Assembly (NCBI RefSeq): GCF_001307275.1
Contig: NZ_CP012831.1
Span: 2,844,501 to 2,908,500 of the forward strand
Reading direction: 5' to 3'
Length of the DNA stretch: 64,000 nucleotides
Source: Pseudomonas fluorescens
Lineage (GTDB): Bacteria > Pseudomonadota > Gammaproteobacteria > Pseudomonadales > Pseudomonadaceae
The position numbers and the translations under genes were made by a program. Shown here piece after piece: positions 28,835 to 40,620 of this stretch. Within the stretch, counting starts at the first letter, position 1. The number at the start of each line of letters is the position of its first letter. The notes under the pieces were generated by a model. That model searched no databases. It was given only the letters and a program-made list of their open reading frames with translations, and was not told where the DNA came from.

Positions 28835-28856
28835 TCGTCAGTCCTGGTGAAGCTCT

Positions 28857-30170
28857 TTAAACCAACTCTTTCAACCGATGCCACAACATCCCCAGCGCCA
28901 ACAGCGGTGAGCGCAAGTGCTTGCCCCCCGGGAAGGTCATGTGCGGGACCTGGGCGAACAGGTCGAAACCGCTGCTGTGCTGCCCGCTGATGGCTTCGGC
29001 CAACAGTTTGCCGGCCAGGTGCGTGGCATTCACCCCATGGCCGGAATAGGCCTGGGCGTAATACACATTGGGCTGGTCCTTCAGCCGGCCGATCTGCGGC
29101 AAACGGTTGGCACCAATGCCGATCATCCCGCCCCATTGATAATCGATTTTCACATCCGCCAATTGCGGGAACACCTTGAGCATTTTCGGACGCATATAGG
29201 CGCCAATGTCCTGCGGGTCGCGGCCGGAATAGTGACAAGCCCCGCCGAACAGCAAGCGGCGATCCGCCGAAAGCCGGTAGTAATCCAGTGCGACCCGTTG
29301 ATCACAGACGGCCATGTTCTGTGGCAACAGCGCTTGTGCCTGGGCCTGGCTCAAGGGCTCGGTGGCGATGATGTAGCTGCCGGCCGGCAGGACTTTGCCG
29401 CCGAGTTGCGGATTGAGTCCATTGAGGTAGGCATTGCAGCCCAGCACCAGCGTCTTGGCACGGACCGAGCCCCGTTGGGTGTGCACGTTCACCTCAGGGC
29501 CGTAGTCGATGCGCGTGACCGCCGATTGTTCGAACAGCCGGACCCCCAATTGCTGCGCCGCGGCGGCTTCGCCCAGGGCCAGGTTCAACGGATGCAAATG
29601 GCCCGAACCCATGTCGATCAGTCCGCCGACGTAGCGATCCGAACCCACGACGCTGTGCATTTCGTCGGCTTGCAGCAGTCGGGTCGGGTGGCGATAACCC
29701 AGGCTGCGCAATTCTTCGGCGTCTTCGGCGAAGCCTTCCAGGTCGCTGGGTTTGTTGGCGAGGTCGCAGTAGCCCCAGGTAAGGTCACAGGGGATTTGAA
29801 AACGCTCGACGCGCTGTCGGACGATTTCCACGGCCTCAAGCCCCATGAGTTTCATCTGGCGCACGCCGTCGGTGCCGATGATCGGCGCGAACTGGTCGAG
29901 ACCATGACCGACGCCACGGATCAATTGGCCGCCGTTGCGCCCGCTGGCCCCCCAGCCGATCCGGTGCGCTTCCAGCAGCACCACGCTCATGCCGCGTTCG
30001 GCCAGTTCGATCGCCGTGTTCAACCCGGAGAACCCGCCGCCGACGACGCAGACATCCGCCCGCAACTCACCCAGCAGCAGCGGATGGTCCGGTTGCGGCA
30101 GGCTGCTGGCGGCGTAGTAAGAGGCGGCGTGCGCGTGGTTCGGGACCGGTTGCTGAACACGGGCGTTCAT
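28857..30170 (-). CDS. FAD-dependent gamma-glutamylputrescine oxidase-like protein
   Basis: Predicted 437-residue DAO-type flavoprotein close to PuuB/PauB. These enzymes oxidise gamma-glutamylated polyamines to the aldehyde used by a KauB/PuuC dehydrogenase. The FAD-binding motif VCVVGGGFSGLNTAIEL is near residues 40-56, and ASGRNGGQL follows. The C-terminal block AYSGHGVNATHLAGKLLAEA is characteristic. The context (kauB 5 kb away and a PauR-like gene) supports the polyamine role. The exact substrate is unknown; pseudomonads carry several paralogues. Confidence 0.9.
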   Translation of the reverse strand: MNARVQQPVPNHAHAASYYAASSLPQPDHPLLLGELRADVCVVGGGFSGLNTAIELAERGMSVVLLEAHRIGWGASGRNGGQLIRGVGHGLDQFAPIIGTDGVRQMKLMGLEAVEIVRQRVERFQIPCDLTWGYCDLANKPSDLEGFAEDAEELRSLGYRHPTRLLQADEMHSVVGSDRYVGGLIDMGSGHLHPLNLALGEAAAAQQLGVRLFEQSAVTRIDYGPEVNVHTQRGSVRAKTLVLGCNAYLNGLNPQLGGKVLPAGSYIIATEPLSQAQAQALLPQNMAVCDQRVALDYYRLSADRRLLFGGACHYSGRDPQDIGAYMRPKMLKVFPQLADVKIDYQWGGMIGIGANRLPQIGRLKDQPNVYYAQAYSGHGVNATHLAGKLLAEAISGQHSSGFDLFAQVPHMTFPGGKHLRSPLLALGMLWHRLKELV

Positions 30171-30315
30171 GTGCGTAATCCTGATTGTTGTGTTTGAGAA
30201 ATTTTACGGAGCATAAGCCGGGGCTTCCTTCCTGGGCAACACCGGTCGGTTGGCGCTGTCTGGCACGCGGCCTTTAAGGCAGAATCCCGGTTTGTCCCTC
30301 TCGGTAAACGCCTCG

Positions 30316-30669
30316 ATGAGCTGCAACAGTCAGAAGATCCGCACGCTACGCCAGCAGATTCCCTCGTTCGAGTGCGTACCGGGCTGCCATGACTGCTGCG
30401 GTCCGGTCACCACCTCGCCCGAGGAAATGGCCCGCTTGCCCCGCAAGACCCGCGCCGAACAGGACGCGGCCATGGACGCCTTGGACTGCGTGCACCTGGG
30501 GCCCAACGGTTGCACCGTCTACGACGAGCGACCGCTGATCTGCCGGCTGTTCGGCACCACGGCGACCTTGCCGTGTCCCAATGGCCGGCGGCCAGTGGAA
30601 CTGATTCATCCACGGGTCGAGAAGCAGATTCATGAGTACATGGCCAGCACCCGGCAGGTGTTGGTCTAG
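30316..30669 (+). CDS. YkgJ family cysteine-cluster protein
   Basis: Predicted 117-residue protein with the zinc/iron-chelating cysteine pattern: CVPGCHDCCG near residues 18-27, CVHLGPNGCTVYDERPLICRLFG further on, and a later CPNG. The family (PF03692) is uncharacterised but is thought to bind metal or an iron-sulfur cluster. The frame opens earlier at 30250; the ATG at 30316 gives the usual compact form. A RBS is not strong at either start. Divergent from the oxidase gene. Confidence 0.8.
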   Translation: MSCNSQKIRTLRQQIPSFECVPGCHDCCGPVTTSPEEMARLPRKTRAEQDAAMDALDCVHLGPNGCTVYDERPLICRLFGTTATLPCPNGRRPVELIHPRVEKQIHEYMASTRQVLV

Positions 30670-30689
30670 TCGCCAGGAGACCGAGTCGC

Positions 30690-30790
30690 GGCCTTCGCGA
30701 GCAAGCTCGCTCCCACAATGGATCTCGGTTCGTTCGCAAGAACGTGCTCACCCCTCACCTGTTTGGGAGTGAGCCTGCTCGCGAAAGCGG
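30690..30790. repeat. REP pair, outward orientation
   Basis: One copy reads CGCGAGCAAGCTCGCTCCCA and the other, about 55 bases on, GGGAGTGAGCCTGCTCGCGA. The order is reversed relative to the standard doublets. It lies between the YkgJ gene and lrp. Confidence 0.75.
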
Positions 30791-30803
30791 TCCGGAGCCA
30801 GGC

Positions 30804-31292
30804 TCAATCCGGAATCGGCAGGTTCAAGCTTTCCTTCACTTCTTCCATCACGATGTAGCTCTTGGATTCGCGTACGTGGGGCAGCTTGAGCAGGATGTCC
30901 CCCAGCAGCTTGCGGTACGAAGCCATCTCGGAAATCCGTGCTTTCACCAGGTAGTCGAAATCCCCTGACACCAGGTGACATTCCAGCACGTGAGGCAGTT
31001 TCAGCACGGCGCGTCGGAACTCTTCGAAGGTGTCGCCGGATTTGTAGTCGAGGCTGATCTCGACAAATACCAGCAGGCTGCCCTTCAAGTGCTGCGGATT
31101 GAGCCGGGCGTTGTAGCCCATGATGATGCCCTCGCGCTCCAGGCGCCGAACCCGCTCGGTACAGGGCGTGGTGGACAGGCCGACCTTTTCCCCCAGCTCG
31201 GTGAAGGAGATCCGCCCGTCCGCCTGGAGAATGCGCAGGATGTTGCGGTCGATCTTGTCCAGCTCGCGTTTGGTCTGGGTGTTGGTACGCAC
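30804..31292 (-). CDS. dadR: Lrp/AsnC family regulator (DadR)
   Basis: Predicted 162-residue regulator with an N-terminal helix-turn-helix (LDKIDRNILRILQADGRI, then STTPCTERVRRLE) and a C-terminal Lrp sensor domain (SGDFDYLVKARI). It is orthologous in position to the alanine-responsive activator of dadAX in P. aeruginosa. The start is GTG at 31292 with GGAGG ten bases upstream; the nearby ATG at 31309 is in a different frame. Divergent from dadA, with a perfect palindrome between them. Confidence 0.9.
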   Translation of the reverse strand: MRTNTQTKRELDKIDRNILRILQADGRISFTELGEKVGLSTTPCTERVRRLEREGIIMGYNARLNPQHLKGSLLVFVEISLDYKSGDTFEEFRRAVLKLPHVLECHLVSGDFDYLVKARISEMASYRKLLGDILLKLPHVRESKSYIVMEEVKESLNLPIPD

Positions 31293-31324
31293 AGGTGATG
31301 CGCCTCCATGAAAAGGGGTTTTGC

Positions 31325-31336
31325 CGAGAATTCTCG
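31325..31336. promoter_or_regulatory. Palindrome between dadR and dadA
   Basis: CGAGAATTCTCG is a perfect 12-base palindrome within the 156-base divergent interval. Lrp-type proteins bind AT-centred inverted repeats, so it may be a regulatory site. Confidence 0.35.
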
Positions 31337-31448
31337 CCAAATATAGGTGTTTATATAGTGAAAAGCACTGGCTGATCTTTTTTACACTGCGCCCATCAAA
31401 GCTTTGTACAACAAACGTCAGCGGTTCATCCGCGATGAGGGCATCAAC

Positions 31449-32753
31449 ATGCGCGTTCTGGTCTTGGGTAGCGGCGTCATCGGTACCGTCAGTGCTTATT
31501 ATCTGGCTCGTGCCGGGTTTGAAGTGGTGGTGGTCGACCGTCAGCCAGCACCTGCCATGGAAACCAGTTTCGCCAACGCCGGCCAAGTGTCGCCGGGTTA
31601 TGCCTCGCCATGGGCCGCGCCGGGCGTGCCGCTCAAGGCCATCAAGTGGCTGCTGCAACGGCATGCGCCACTGGCGATCAAGGCCACGGCCGACATCGAT
31701 CAATACCTGTGGATGGCGCAGATGCTGCGCAACTGCACCGCCAGCCGCTATGCCATCAACAAGGAACGCATGGTGCGCCTGTCCGAGTACAGCCGTGATT
31801 GCCTCGACGAGCTGCGCGCCGAAACCGGCATTGCCTACGAGGGCCGTAGCCTGGGGACTACACAGTTGTTCCGCACCCAGGCCCAGCTCGATGGCGCGGC
31901 AAAAGACATCGCCGTGCTGAAGGAGTCCGGCGTACCGTTCGAAGTGCTCGACCGCGAAGGCATTGCCCGGGTCGAGCCGGCGCTGGCCAATGTCACCGAC
32001 ATCCTGGCCGGTGCCTTGCGCCTGCCTAACGACCAGACCGGCGACTGCCAGATGTTTACCACGCGCCTGGCGGAAATGGCGGTGAAGCTGGGTGTGCAAT
32101 TCCGCTTTGGCCAGGATATCCAGCGCCTGGACTTCGCTGGCGACCGCATCAACGGTGTCTGGATCGACGGCAAGCTGGAAACCGCCGACCGCTATGTGCT
32201 CGCCCTGGGCAGCTATTCGCCGCAATTGCTCAAGCCCCTCGGGATCCGCGCGCCGGTGTATCCGCTCAAGGGTTACTCCCTGACCGTGCCGATCACCAAC
32301 CCGGCGATGGCCCCGACCTCGACCATTCTCGACGAAACCTACAAGGTCGCGATCACTCGCTTCGACAATCGCATTCGGGTGGGCGGCATGGCGGAAATCG
32401 CCGGTTTTGACCTGTCCCTGAACCCGCGTCGGCGTGAAACCCTGGAGATGATCGTCAACGACCTTTATCCTCAGGGCGGCGATCTGGCCGAGGCCAGTTT
32501 CTGGACCGGCTTGCGTCCGACCACCCCGGATGGCACGCCCATCGTCGGTGCCACGCCCTTCAAGAATCTGTTCCTGAACACCGGCCACGGTACCCTCGGA
32601 TGGACCATGGCCTGTGGTTCCGGTCGCCTGTTGGCCGACCTGATGGCGAAGAAAAAGCCGCAGATCAGCGCCGAAGGCCTCGATATTTCCCGTTATGGCA
32701 GCAAAACCCAGGAGTCTGCAAAACATGTCAATCCAGCGCCAGCTCACCAATGA
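31449..32753 (+). CDS. dadA: D-amino acid dehydrogenase, small subunit
   Basis: Predicted 434-residue membrane-associated flavoenzyme that oxidises D-alanine and other D-amino acids to keto acids and feeds electrons to the respiratory chain. The FAD motif [20 protein letters not shown] starts at residue 3, [17 protein letters not shown] follows, and the C-terminal [14 protein letters not shown] is diagnostic. The ATG at 31449 matches the family start. The last 29 bases overlap the following ridA gene, so the genes are translationally coupled. Confidence 0.97.
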   Translation: MRVLVLGSGVIGTVSAYYLARAGFEVVVVDRQPAPAMETSFANAGQVSPGYASPWAAPGVPLKAIKWLLQRHAPLAIKATADIDQYLWMAQMLRNCTASRYAINKERMVRLSEYSRDCLDELRAETGIAYEGRSLGTTQLFRTQAQLDGAAKDIAVLKESGVPFEVLDREGIARVEPALANVTDILAGALRLPNDQTGDCQMFTTRLAEMAVKLGVQFRFGQDIQRLDFAGDRINGVWIDGKLETADRYVLALGSYSPQLLKPLGIRAPVYPLKGYSLTVPITNPAMAPTSTILDETYKVAITRFDNRIRVGGMAEIAGFDLSLNPRRRETLEMIVNDLYPQGGDLAEASFWTGLRPTTPDGTPIVGATPFKNLFLNTGHGTLGWTMACGSGRLLADLMAKKKPQISAEGLDISRYGSKTQESAKHVNPAPAHQ

Positions 32754-33078
32754 CCGCATGAGCCAGGTTGTCGTGCACAACGGCACCGTTTACCTGGCCG
32801 GGCAGGTCGGCGACGACATGAACGCCGGTATTGAACAGCAGACCCGCGAATGCCTGGCCAATATCGAGCGTTTGCTGGAGTTGTCCGGGACCGACAAGAC
32901 GCGGCTGTTATCGGTGACGATCTACCTGAAGGACATCGAGGCTCACTTCGCAGGCATGAACGCGGTCTGGGATAAGTGGTTGCCCAAAGGCGTCGCCCCG
33001 GCCCGGGCCACGGTGGAGGCCAAGCTGTGTGAACCGCAGATCCTGGTGGAGCTGTCCGTCGTGGCTGCGCTGCCTTAA
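32725..33078 (+). CDS. RidA family protein of the dad operon
   Basis: Predicted 117-residue RidA-like protein (YjgF family, second copy in this window). It begins [20 protein letters not shown] and has [10 protein letters not shown] and the arginine in [12 protein letters not shown]. Imine intermediates formed by DadA on D-amino acids are a sensible substrate. The start ATG lies inside the end of dadA, with AGGAG upstream. A terminator-like hairpin separates it from dadX. Confidence 0.93.
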   Translation: MSIQRQLTNDRMSQVVVHNGTVYLAGQVGDDMNAGIEQQTRECLANIERLLELSGTDKTRLLSVTIYLKDIEAHFAGMNAVWDKWLPKGVAPARATVEAKLCEPQILVELSVVAALP

Positions 33079-33101
33079 TACCTGCCTAAACGATCCCTCT
33101 T

Positions 33102-33144
33102 CCGGCGCTGGGTGGTTCACCCTGCCAACCTGCGCCGGTTTTTT
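33102..33144 (+). terminator. Terminator-like hairpin between ridA and dadX
   Basis: CCGGCGC pairs with GCGCCGG, with an inner GGGTG/CACCC hairpin, and TTTTTT follows. It ends 28 bases before the dadX start codon, so it could limit or regulate readthrough into dadX. Confidence 0.68.
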
Positions 33145-33172
33145 ATTCATGACCGCCTAGAAGCCTGCCGCC

Positions 33173-34246
33173 ATGCGTCCTGCCCGTGCCCTGATCGATC
33201 TCCAAGCCCTGCGTCACAACTACCAATTGGCCCGCGAAGTCACGGGGGCCAAGGCCCTTGCGGTGATCAAGGCCGACGCCTACGGGCACGGTGCGGTGCG
33301 GTGCGCCGAGGCGCTGCAGGCCACGGCGGACGGGTTCGCCGTGGCCTGCATCGAAGAAGCCCTGGAGCTGCGGGCCGGTGGGATCCGTGGGCCGATCCTG
33401 CTGTTGGAGGGGTTTTTCGAAGCCGATGAGCTGCCGTTGATCGTCGAGCATGATTTCTGGTGCGTGGTGCATTCGTTGTGGCAACTCGAAGCGATTGAAA
33501 AAGCCGCGCTGAGCCAGCCGATCACGGTCTGGCTCAAGCTCGATTCCGGCATGCACCGGGTCGGCCTGCATCCGGCGGATTACCAGGCGGCCTACCGTCG
33601 CCTGCTGGCCAGCGGCAAAGTGGCGAAGATTGTCCTGATGAGCCACTTCGCCCGTGCCGATGAACTGCACGATCCCAGCAGCACCGAGCAACTGGTCGTG
33701 TTCGAGGCGGCCCGTCAGGGGTTGGCGGCAGAGATCAGCCTGCGCAACTCCCCAGCGGTACTGGGCTGGCCGCAGATGCCGAGCGACTGGGTGCGGCCGG
33801 GCATCATGCTCTACGGCGCGACCCCCTTCGACGAACCCAACACTGTCGCCTCGCGCCTGCAACCGGTGATGACCCTGGAATCGAAGATCATCTGCGTGCG
33901 TGAATTGCCCGCCGGTGAGCCGGTGGGCTACGGTGCTCGCTTCGTGACCACGCAACCGACCCGGGTCGGGGTGGTCGCCATGGGCTATGCCGACGGCTAC
34001 CCGCGCCAGGCGCCGAACGGCACGCCGGTGCGGGTGGATGGGCAGCGCAGCCAGTTGGTCGGGCGGGTGTCGATGGACATGTTGTGTGTCGACTTGACCC
34101 ATGTCCCCCAGGCCGGGCTCGGCTCGACCGTGGAGTTGTGGGGCAAGAACATCCTCGCCAGTGATGTCGCCAAGGCCGCCGACACGATTCCTTATCAGAT
34201 TTTCTGCAACCTGCGGCGGGTGCCACGGCTCTATTCCGGGGGCTGA
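33173..34246 (+). CDS. dadX: Catabolic alanine racemase
   Basis: Predicted 357-residue PLP enzyme that interconverts L- and D-alanine and so feeds D-alanine to DadA and to peptidoglycan synthesis. The PLP lysine is in [11 protein letters not shown] (Lys33-type), and the second catalytic tyrosine is in GYGARFV. Length matches DadX (357). A weak GCCTGCCGCC precedes the ATG, with no clear RBS. It is the third gene of the dad cluster, with the hairpin just upstream. Confidence 0.95.
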   Translation: MRPARALIDLQALRHNYQLAREVTGAKALAVIKADAYGHGAVRCAEALQATADGFAVACIEEALELRAGGIRGPILLLEGFFEADELPLIVEHDFWCVVHSLWQLEAIEKAALSQPITVWLKLDSGMHRVGLHPADYQAAYRRLLASGKVAKIVLMSHFARADELHDPSSTEQLVVFEAARQGLAAEISLRNSPAVLGWPQMPSDWVRPGIMLYGATPFDEPNTVASRLQPVMTLESKIICVRELPAGEPVGYGARFVTTQPTRVGVVAMGYADGYPRQAPNGTPVRVDGQRSQLVGRVSMDMLCVDLTHVPQAGLGSTVELWGKNILASDVAKAADTIPYQIFCNLRRVPRLYSGG

Positions 34247-34374
34247 GACGAAGCGCCACCTACCGAAAGTCGCTTCACCGCACAGGATTCGGGTCAAAGT
34301 GTTGTAAATACTGAACGCTGTCGCCATGATAACGCTCACTTTCCTCACAACCTGATTCCCTGGAGGCTCCAGCA

Positions 34375-34923
34375 TTGGACGTCGGTGAACGACTGCAATC
34401 CATTCGTAAACTCAAAGGCCTTTCCCAGCGTGAACTCGCCAAGCGCGCGGGCGTCACCAACAGCACTATTTCGATGATCGAGAAGAACAGCGTCAGCCCC
34501 TCGATCAGCTCGCTGCGCAAGGTCCTTGGCGGGATTCCCATGTCCATGGTCGAGTTTTTCTCCGAAGAGATCCTTCAGGAAAAACCGACCCAGATCGTCT
34601 ACAAAGCCAACGAACTGATCGACATCTCCGATGGTGCCGTGACCATGAAGCTGGTGGGCCGGGCGCATCCGAGCCGGGCGATTGCCTTCCTCAACGAGAT
34701 CTATCCGCCGGGTGCCGATACCGGTGAAGAGATGCTCACCCATGAGGGCGAGGAGACCGGGATCCTGGTGGAAGGACGGCTGGAACTGGTGGTCGGCGTC
34801 GAAACCTTCGTGCTCGAGGCTGGCGACAGCTACTATTTCGAAAGCACCAAGCCCCACCGTTTCCGTAATCCGTTCGACGTGCCGGCGCGACTGATCAGCG
34901 CAGCCACGCCGGCCAATTTCTAG
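34375..34923 (+). CDS. pauR: XRE-cupin regulator of polyamine catabolism (PauR-like)
   Basis: Predicted 182-residue regulator combining an N-terminal helix-turn-helix (RLQSIRKLKGLSQRELAKRA) with a C-terminal cupin domain (HEGEETGILVEGRLELVVG, then GDSYYFESTKPHRFRNP). This architecture is that of PuuR/PauR, the repressor of putrescine catabolic genes. The start is TTG with GGAGG eight bases upstream. It follows dadX by 128 bases. Likely targets include kauB and the oxidase gene in this window; this is inferred from synteny. Confidence 0.9.
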   Translation: MDVGERLQSIRKLKGLSQRELAKRAGVTNSTISMIEKNSVSPSISSLRKVLGGIPMSMVEFFSEEILQEKPTQIVYKANELIDISDGAVTMKLVGRAHPSRAIAFLNEIYPPGADTGEEMLTHEGEETGILVEGRLELVVGVETFVLEAGDSYYFESTKPHRFRNPFDVPARLISAATPANF

Positions 34924-35030
34924 ACCAAGAGGCGCCAGGCCCGCGTGGCAAAGGCGCCCACCTGTTGGGCTGTCATGACAAACAAGACCCTTGCGACTTT
35001 GGGGTTGTTTCAGAGTGACAGGCTTACCGC

Positions 35031-35036
35031 TATACT
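35031..35036 (+). promoter_or_regulatory. Candidate -10 of cycB
   Basis: TATACT lies 58 bases before the cycB start, with TTTCAG 17 bases further upstream as a weak -35. Confidence 0.3.
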
Positions 35037-35094
35037 TGCGCCCGCCTGCAAACCGTGGCCGCAGGCGTGACTAGCCACCATTGAGGGTGTACGC

Positions 35095-35529
35095 GTGAAC
35101 CTAATTATGAAAATGCTGGCTGCACCAGCAACCGTATTGGCCCTATGGGCTGCGACCGCTCAAGCGGCGCCGAACGACGAAATCGCCAAGCGCCTTGAAC
35201 CCGTCGGCCAGGTCTGCGTCCAGGGCAAGGAATGCAAGGGTATGGAAGTCGTGGCCTCGGCCGGCGGCGCCGGCGGCGCCGGCGGTGCCAAGGCGCCGAA
35301 AGATGTAATTGCAAAGCATTGCAACGCTTGCCACGGCACGGGCCTGCTGGGCGCGCCGAAAATTGGTGACAAGGCTGCGTGGAAAGAACGCGCCGATCAC
35401 CAGGGCGGTCTCGACGGCATCCTGGCCAAGGCCATTACCGGCATCAACGCAATGCCGCCTAAAGGCACCTGCGCCGATTGCTCGGATGACGACCTCAAGG
35501 GCGCCATCAAAGAGATGTCCGGTCTGTAA
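35095..35529 (+). CDS. cycB: Cytochrome c5
   Basis: Predicted 144-residue periplasmic monoheme cytochrome. A Sec signal (LAAPATVLALWAATAQA) is followed by the mature protein. The heme motif CNACH lies near residues 79-83, with a C-terminal methionine ligand probably in INAMPPKGTC, and a Cys-x2-Cys pair follows. A glycine-alanine-rich linker (GGAGGAGGAK) precedes the heme domain. The start is GTG at 35095; ATG at 35107 is a less likely alternative. It takes part in respiratory electron transfer. A strong terminator follows. Confidence 0.93.
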   Translation: MNLIMKMLAAPATVLALWAATAQAAPNDEIAKRLEPVGQVCVQGKECKGMEVVASAGGAGGAGGAKAPKDVIAKHCNACHGTGLLGAPKIGDKAAWKERADHQGGLDGILAKAITGINAMPPKGTCADCSDDDLKGAIKEMSGL

Positions 35530-35547
35530 TACGCCGGCATCCTTCAC

Positions 35548-35575
35548 AAAAAAGCCGCTTACGAGCGGCTTTTTT
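35548..35575 (+). terminator. Rho-independent terminator after cycB
   Basis: AAAAAAGCCGCT pairs with AGCGGCTTTTTT around TACG, 18 bases after the stop. Confidence 0.92.
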
Positions 35576-35664
35576 GCGCCTCGGATTTTTCGGGACTGTT
35601 CATCGCAACCAAGACCCGGCAAGCTCGGTCCAACCCACATTCATGGAATGTCCTGGAGGGTCCG

Positions 35665-37599
35665 ATGGTGCAGTTGTGTTCAATCGAACAGGCGGTGGAT
35701 GACGTGCTCGAGCGCCTGCCCGCGCATATTCACCTCGGCATGCCCCTGGGGCTGGGCAAGCCCAACCTGTTCGCCAACGCGTTGTACCGGCGCATCGCAC
35801 AGCTGCCCGAGCGACAGCTGACGATCTACACCGCCCTGAGCCTGGGCCGGCCCAACCTGGGCGATGGTTTGCAGAAGCGCTTCCTCGAACCCTTTGTCGA
35901 ACGGGTCTTCGGCGACTATCCCGAGCTGGATTACCTGGTCGACCTGCACCAGGACAGTCTGCCGGCCAACATCCGCGTCCAGCAGTTCTTCATGCAGCCC
36001 GGCAGCCTGTTGCACAGTGCGTCGGCCCAGCAGGACTATGTCAGCAGCAACTACAGCCATGCGGCCCGGGACATCAACGCCGCCGGCTTGAACCTGGTGG
36101 CGCAACTGGTGGCGAGCGCCCCGGAACACCCGGACCGCCTGAGCCTGAGCTGCAACCCGGACATCACCCTCGACCTGCTGCCGATGATCGCCAAGCGCCG
36201 GGCGGCCGGGGAAACCATTCTCCTGGTCGGCCAGGTGCACAACGACTTGCCTTACATGCCGGGCGACGCGGAAGTCGGCATCGACACTTTCGACCTGTTG
36301 ATCGACGAGAAGGACAGCCACACGCTGTTTTCCACGCCGAACATGCCGGTGGGTTTCCAGGATCATCTGATAGGCCTGCACGCCAGTACCCTGGTGCGTG
36401 ACGGCGGGACATTGCAGATCGGCATCGGCGCCATGGGCGACGCGTTGACGGCGGCGCTGCTGGCACGCCAGGCCGATAACGCCGGTTACCAGGCGTTGCT
36501 GGCGGACCTGAACCTTAGCCAGTGGGCGCAACTGATCGAGCGCGAGGGCGGGGTCGAGCCGTTTGCCAAAGGGCTGTACGGTTGCAGTGAAATGTTCGTC
36601 AACGGTTTGCTGGTGCTGACCGAGGCCGGGATCATCCGGCGCAAGGTCTACCCCGACGAGCCGACCCAGGAACGAGCGAACGCCGGAACCCTCGACGAGG
36701 CGGCACAACCCGACGGCATCTGCATACACGGCGGCTTCTTCCTCGGCCCGCGCAGTTTTTACGAGCGCCTGCGCGAGTTGCCGCAGAGCCGTCGTCTCGA
36801 ATTCAACATGACGCGCATCAGTTACATCAACGAGCTCTACGGCCAGGAGCCGCTCAAGCGCCTGCAGCGCCTCGATGCCCGCTTCATCAATACCGTCTTC
36901 ACCATGACCCTGATGGGGGCCGGGGTGGCCGATCAGTTGGAGGACGGGCGGGTGCTCAGCGGCGTGGGCGGGCAATACAACTTCGTTGCCCAGGGCCATG
37001 CGCTGGAGGGCGGGCGCTCGATCCTGCTGCTGCGCAGTTGGCGCGAGGCCGGGGGCGAGATCAGCTCGAACATCGTCTGGGAGTACGGCCATTGCACGAT
37101 TCCCCGGCACCTGCGCGACATCGTGGTGACCGAATACGGCATCGCCGACCTGCGCGGCAAGACCGACGCCGCGGTGATCGAGGCGTTGCTGAACATCAGC
37201 GACTCACGCTTCCAGCCCGGGCTGATCGAGCAGGCGCAGAAGGCTGGCAAATTGCCGAAGGATTTCCGCCTCGATCCGCGGTTCGCCGACAACACGTCGG
37301 AGCGGTTGCAGGCGATCCAGGCTCGGCATCCGAATCTGTTTCCCGAATACCCGCTGGGCTGTGATTTCGACGGGGTCGAGCGGGACCTGTTGCGGGCGCT
37401 GAACTGGCTCAAGAGCAAATTCAAGCTCACCGAGATCCTGGAGTTGGGCAAAGCCGCGCTGGATGCGCCGGAGCCCTGGGAATTTGCCGGGCATCTGGAG
37501 CGGATGCAGCTGACCAGTCCTGAAGGGCTGAAGGAGGAGCTGTTCCAGCGGTTGCTGTTGGCCGGGCTCAAGGCTACTGCACAACAACAATCAACCTGA
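35665..37599 (+). CDS. Acetyl-CoA hydrolase/transferase family protein
   Basis: Predicted 644-residue protein of the acetyl-CoA hydrolase/CoA-transferase family. The C-terminal half has the family block SGVGGQYNFVAQGHALEGG, followed by HLRDIVVTEYGIADLRGKT (PF13336-type). The N-terminal half has the CoA-transferase-like GMPLGLGKPNLF. It is longer than the usual 430-540-residue CoA transferases; the final 100 or so residues are extra. The acyl substrate cannot be named. It is preceded by a terminator and followed by a REP pair, so it is probably a single-gene unit. Confidence 0.85.
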   Translation: MVQLCSIEQAVDDVLERLPAHIHLGMPLGLGKPNLFANALYRRIAQLPERQLTIYTALSLGRPNLGDGLQKRFLEPFVERVFGDYPELDYLVDLHQDSLPANIRVQQFFMQPGSLLHSASAQQDYVSSNYSHAARDINAAGLNLVAQLVASAPEHPDRLSLSCNPDITLDLLPMIAKRRAAGETILLVGQVHNDLPYMPGDAEVGIDTFDLLIDEKDSHTLFSTPNMPVGFQDHLIGLHASTLVRDGGTLQIGIGAMGDALTAALLARQADNAGYQALLADLNLSQWAQLIEREGGVEPFAKGLYGCSEMFVNGLLVLTEAGIIRRKVYPDEPTQERANAGTLDEAAQPDGICIHGGFFLGPRSFYERLRELPQSRRLEFNMTRISYINELYGQEPLKRLQRLDARFINTVFTMTLMGAGVADQLEDGRVLSGVGGQYNFVAQGHALEGGRSILLLRSWREAGGEISSNIVWEYGHCTIPRHLRDIVVTEYGIADLRGKTDAAVIEALLNISDSRFQPGLIEQAQKAGKLPKDFRLDPRFADNTSERLQAIQARHPNLFPEYPLGCDFDGVERDLLRALNWLKSKFKLTEILELGKAALDAPEPWEFAGHLERMQLTSPEGLKEELFQRLLLAGLKATAQQQST

Positions 37600-37605
37600 A
37601 ACCCC

Positions 37606-37695
37606 TGTGGGAGCGAGCTTGCTCGCGATGGCGATCTGTCAGACACCTTTTATTTGACAGATACACCGCTATCGCGAGCAAGCTCGCTCCCACAG
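37606..37695. repeat. REP doublet
   Basis: Two inverted copies of GTGGGAGCGAGCTTGCTCGC flank about 40 bases. It lies between the CoA-transferase gene and convergent xpt. Confidence 0.92.
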
Positions 37696-37707
37696 GGGGG
37701 GATTGGG

Positions 37708-40348
<2,641 letters not shown>

Positions 40349-40620
40349 GACAGAGTCAGGGAGTCGTTTGCGAAATGGGCCGGCATTTTAACAGGCTCAG
40401 AGAATTGTGCTGCTCTGTCCGACTTGTGACGCACACAGGATTGTCATTTGCCGCTTCTGCCACTTTCACGCAGGATGTGGAACCAATTGGGTCCCGCGCA
40501 GCATTTCGAGCGGGAAAAACCACCGAAAGCGCGTGTTTGAGAACCGTTGGCATTGGTCATTGCCCATCGGCAGGTCATAATGCCCGGCGCCTACCACCTT
40601 GCAGAGTCTAGGGAGTCAGC

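Noticed and set aside
31085..31309. An overlapping frame inside dadR starting at ATG 31309.
   Set aside because: It is out of frame with the Lrp domain and has a Ser/Arg-rich shadow-type composition.
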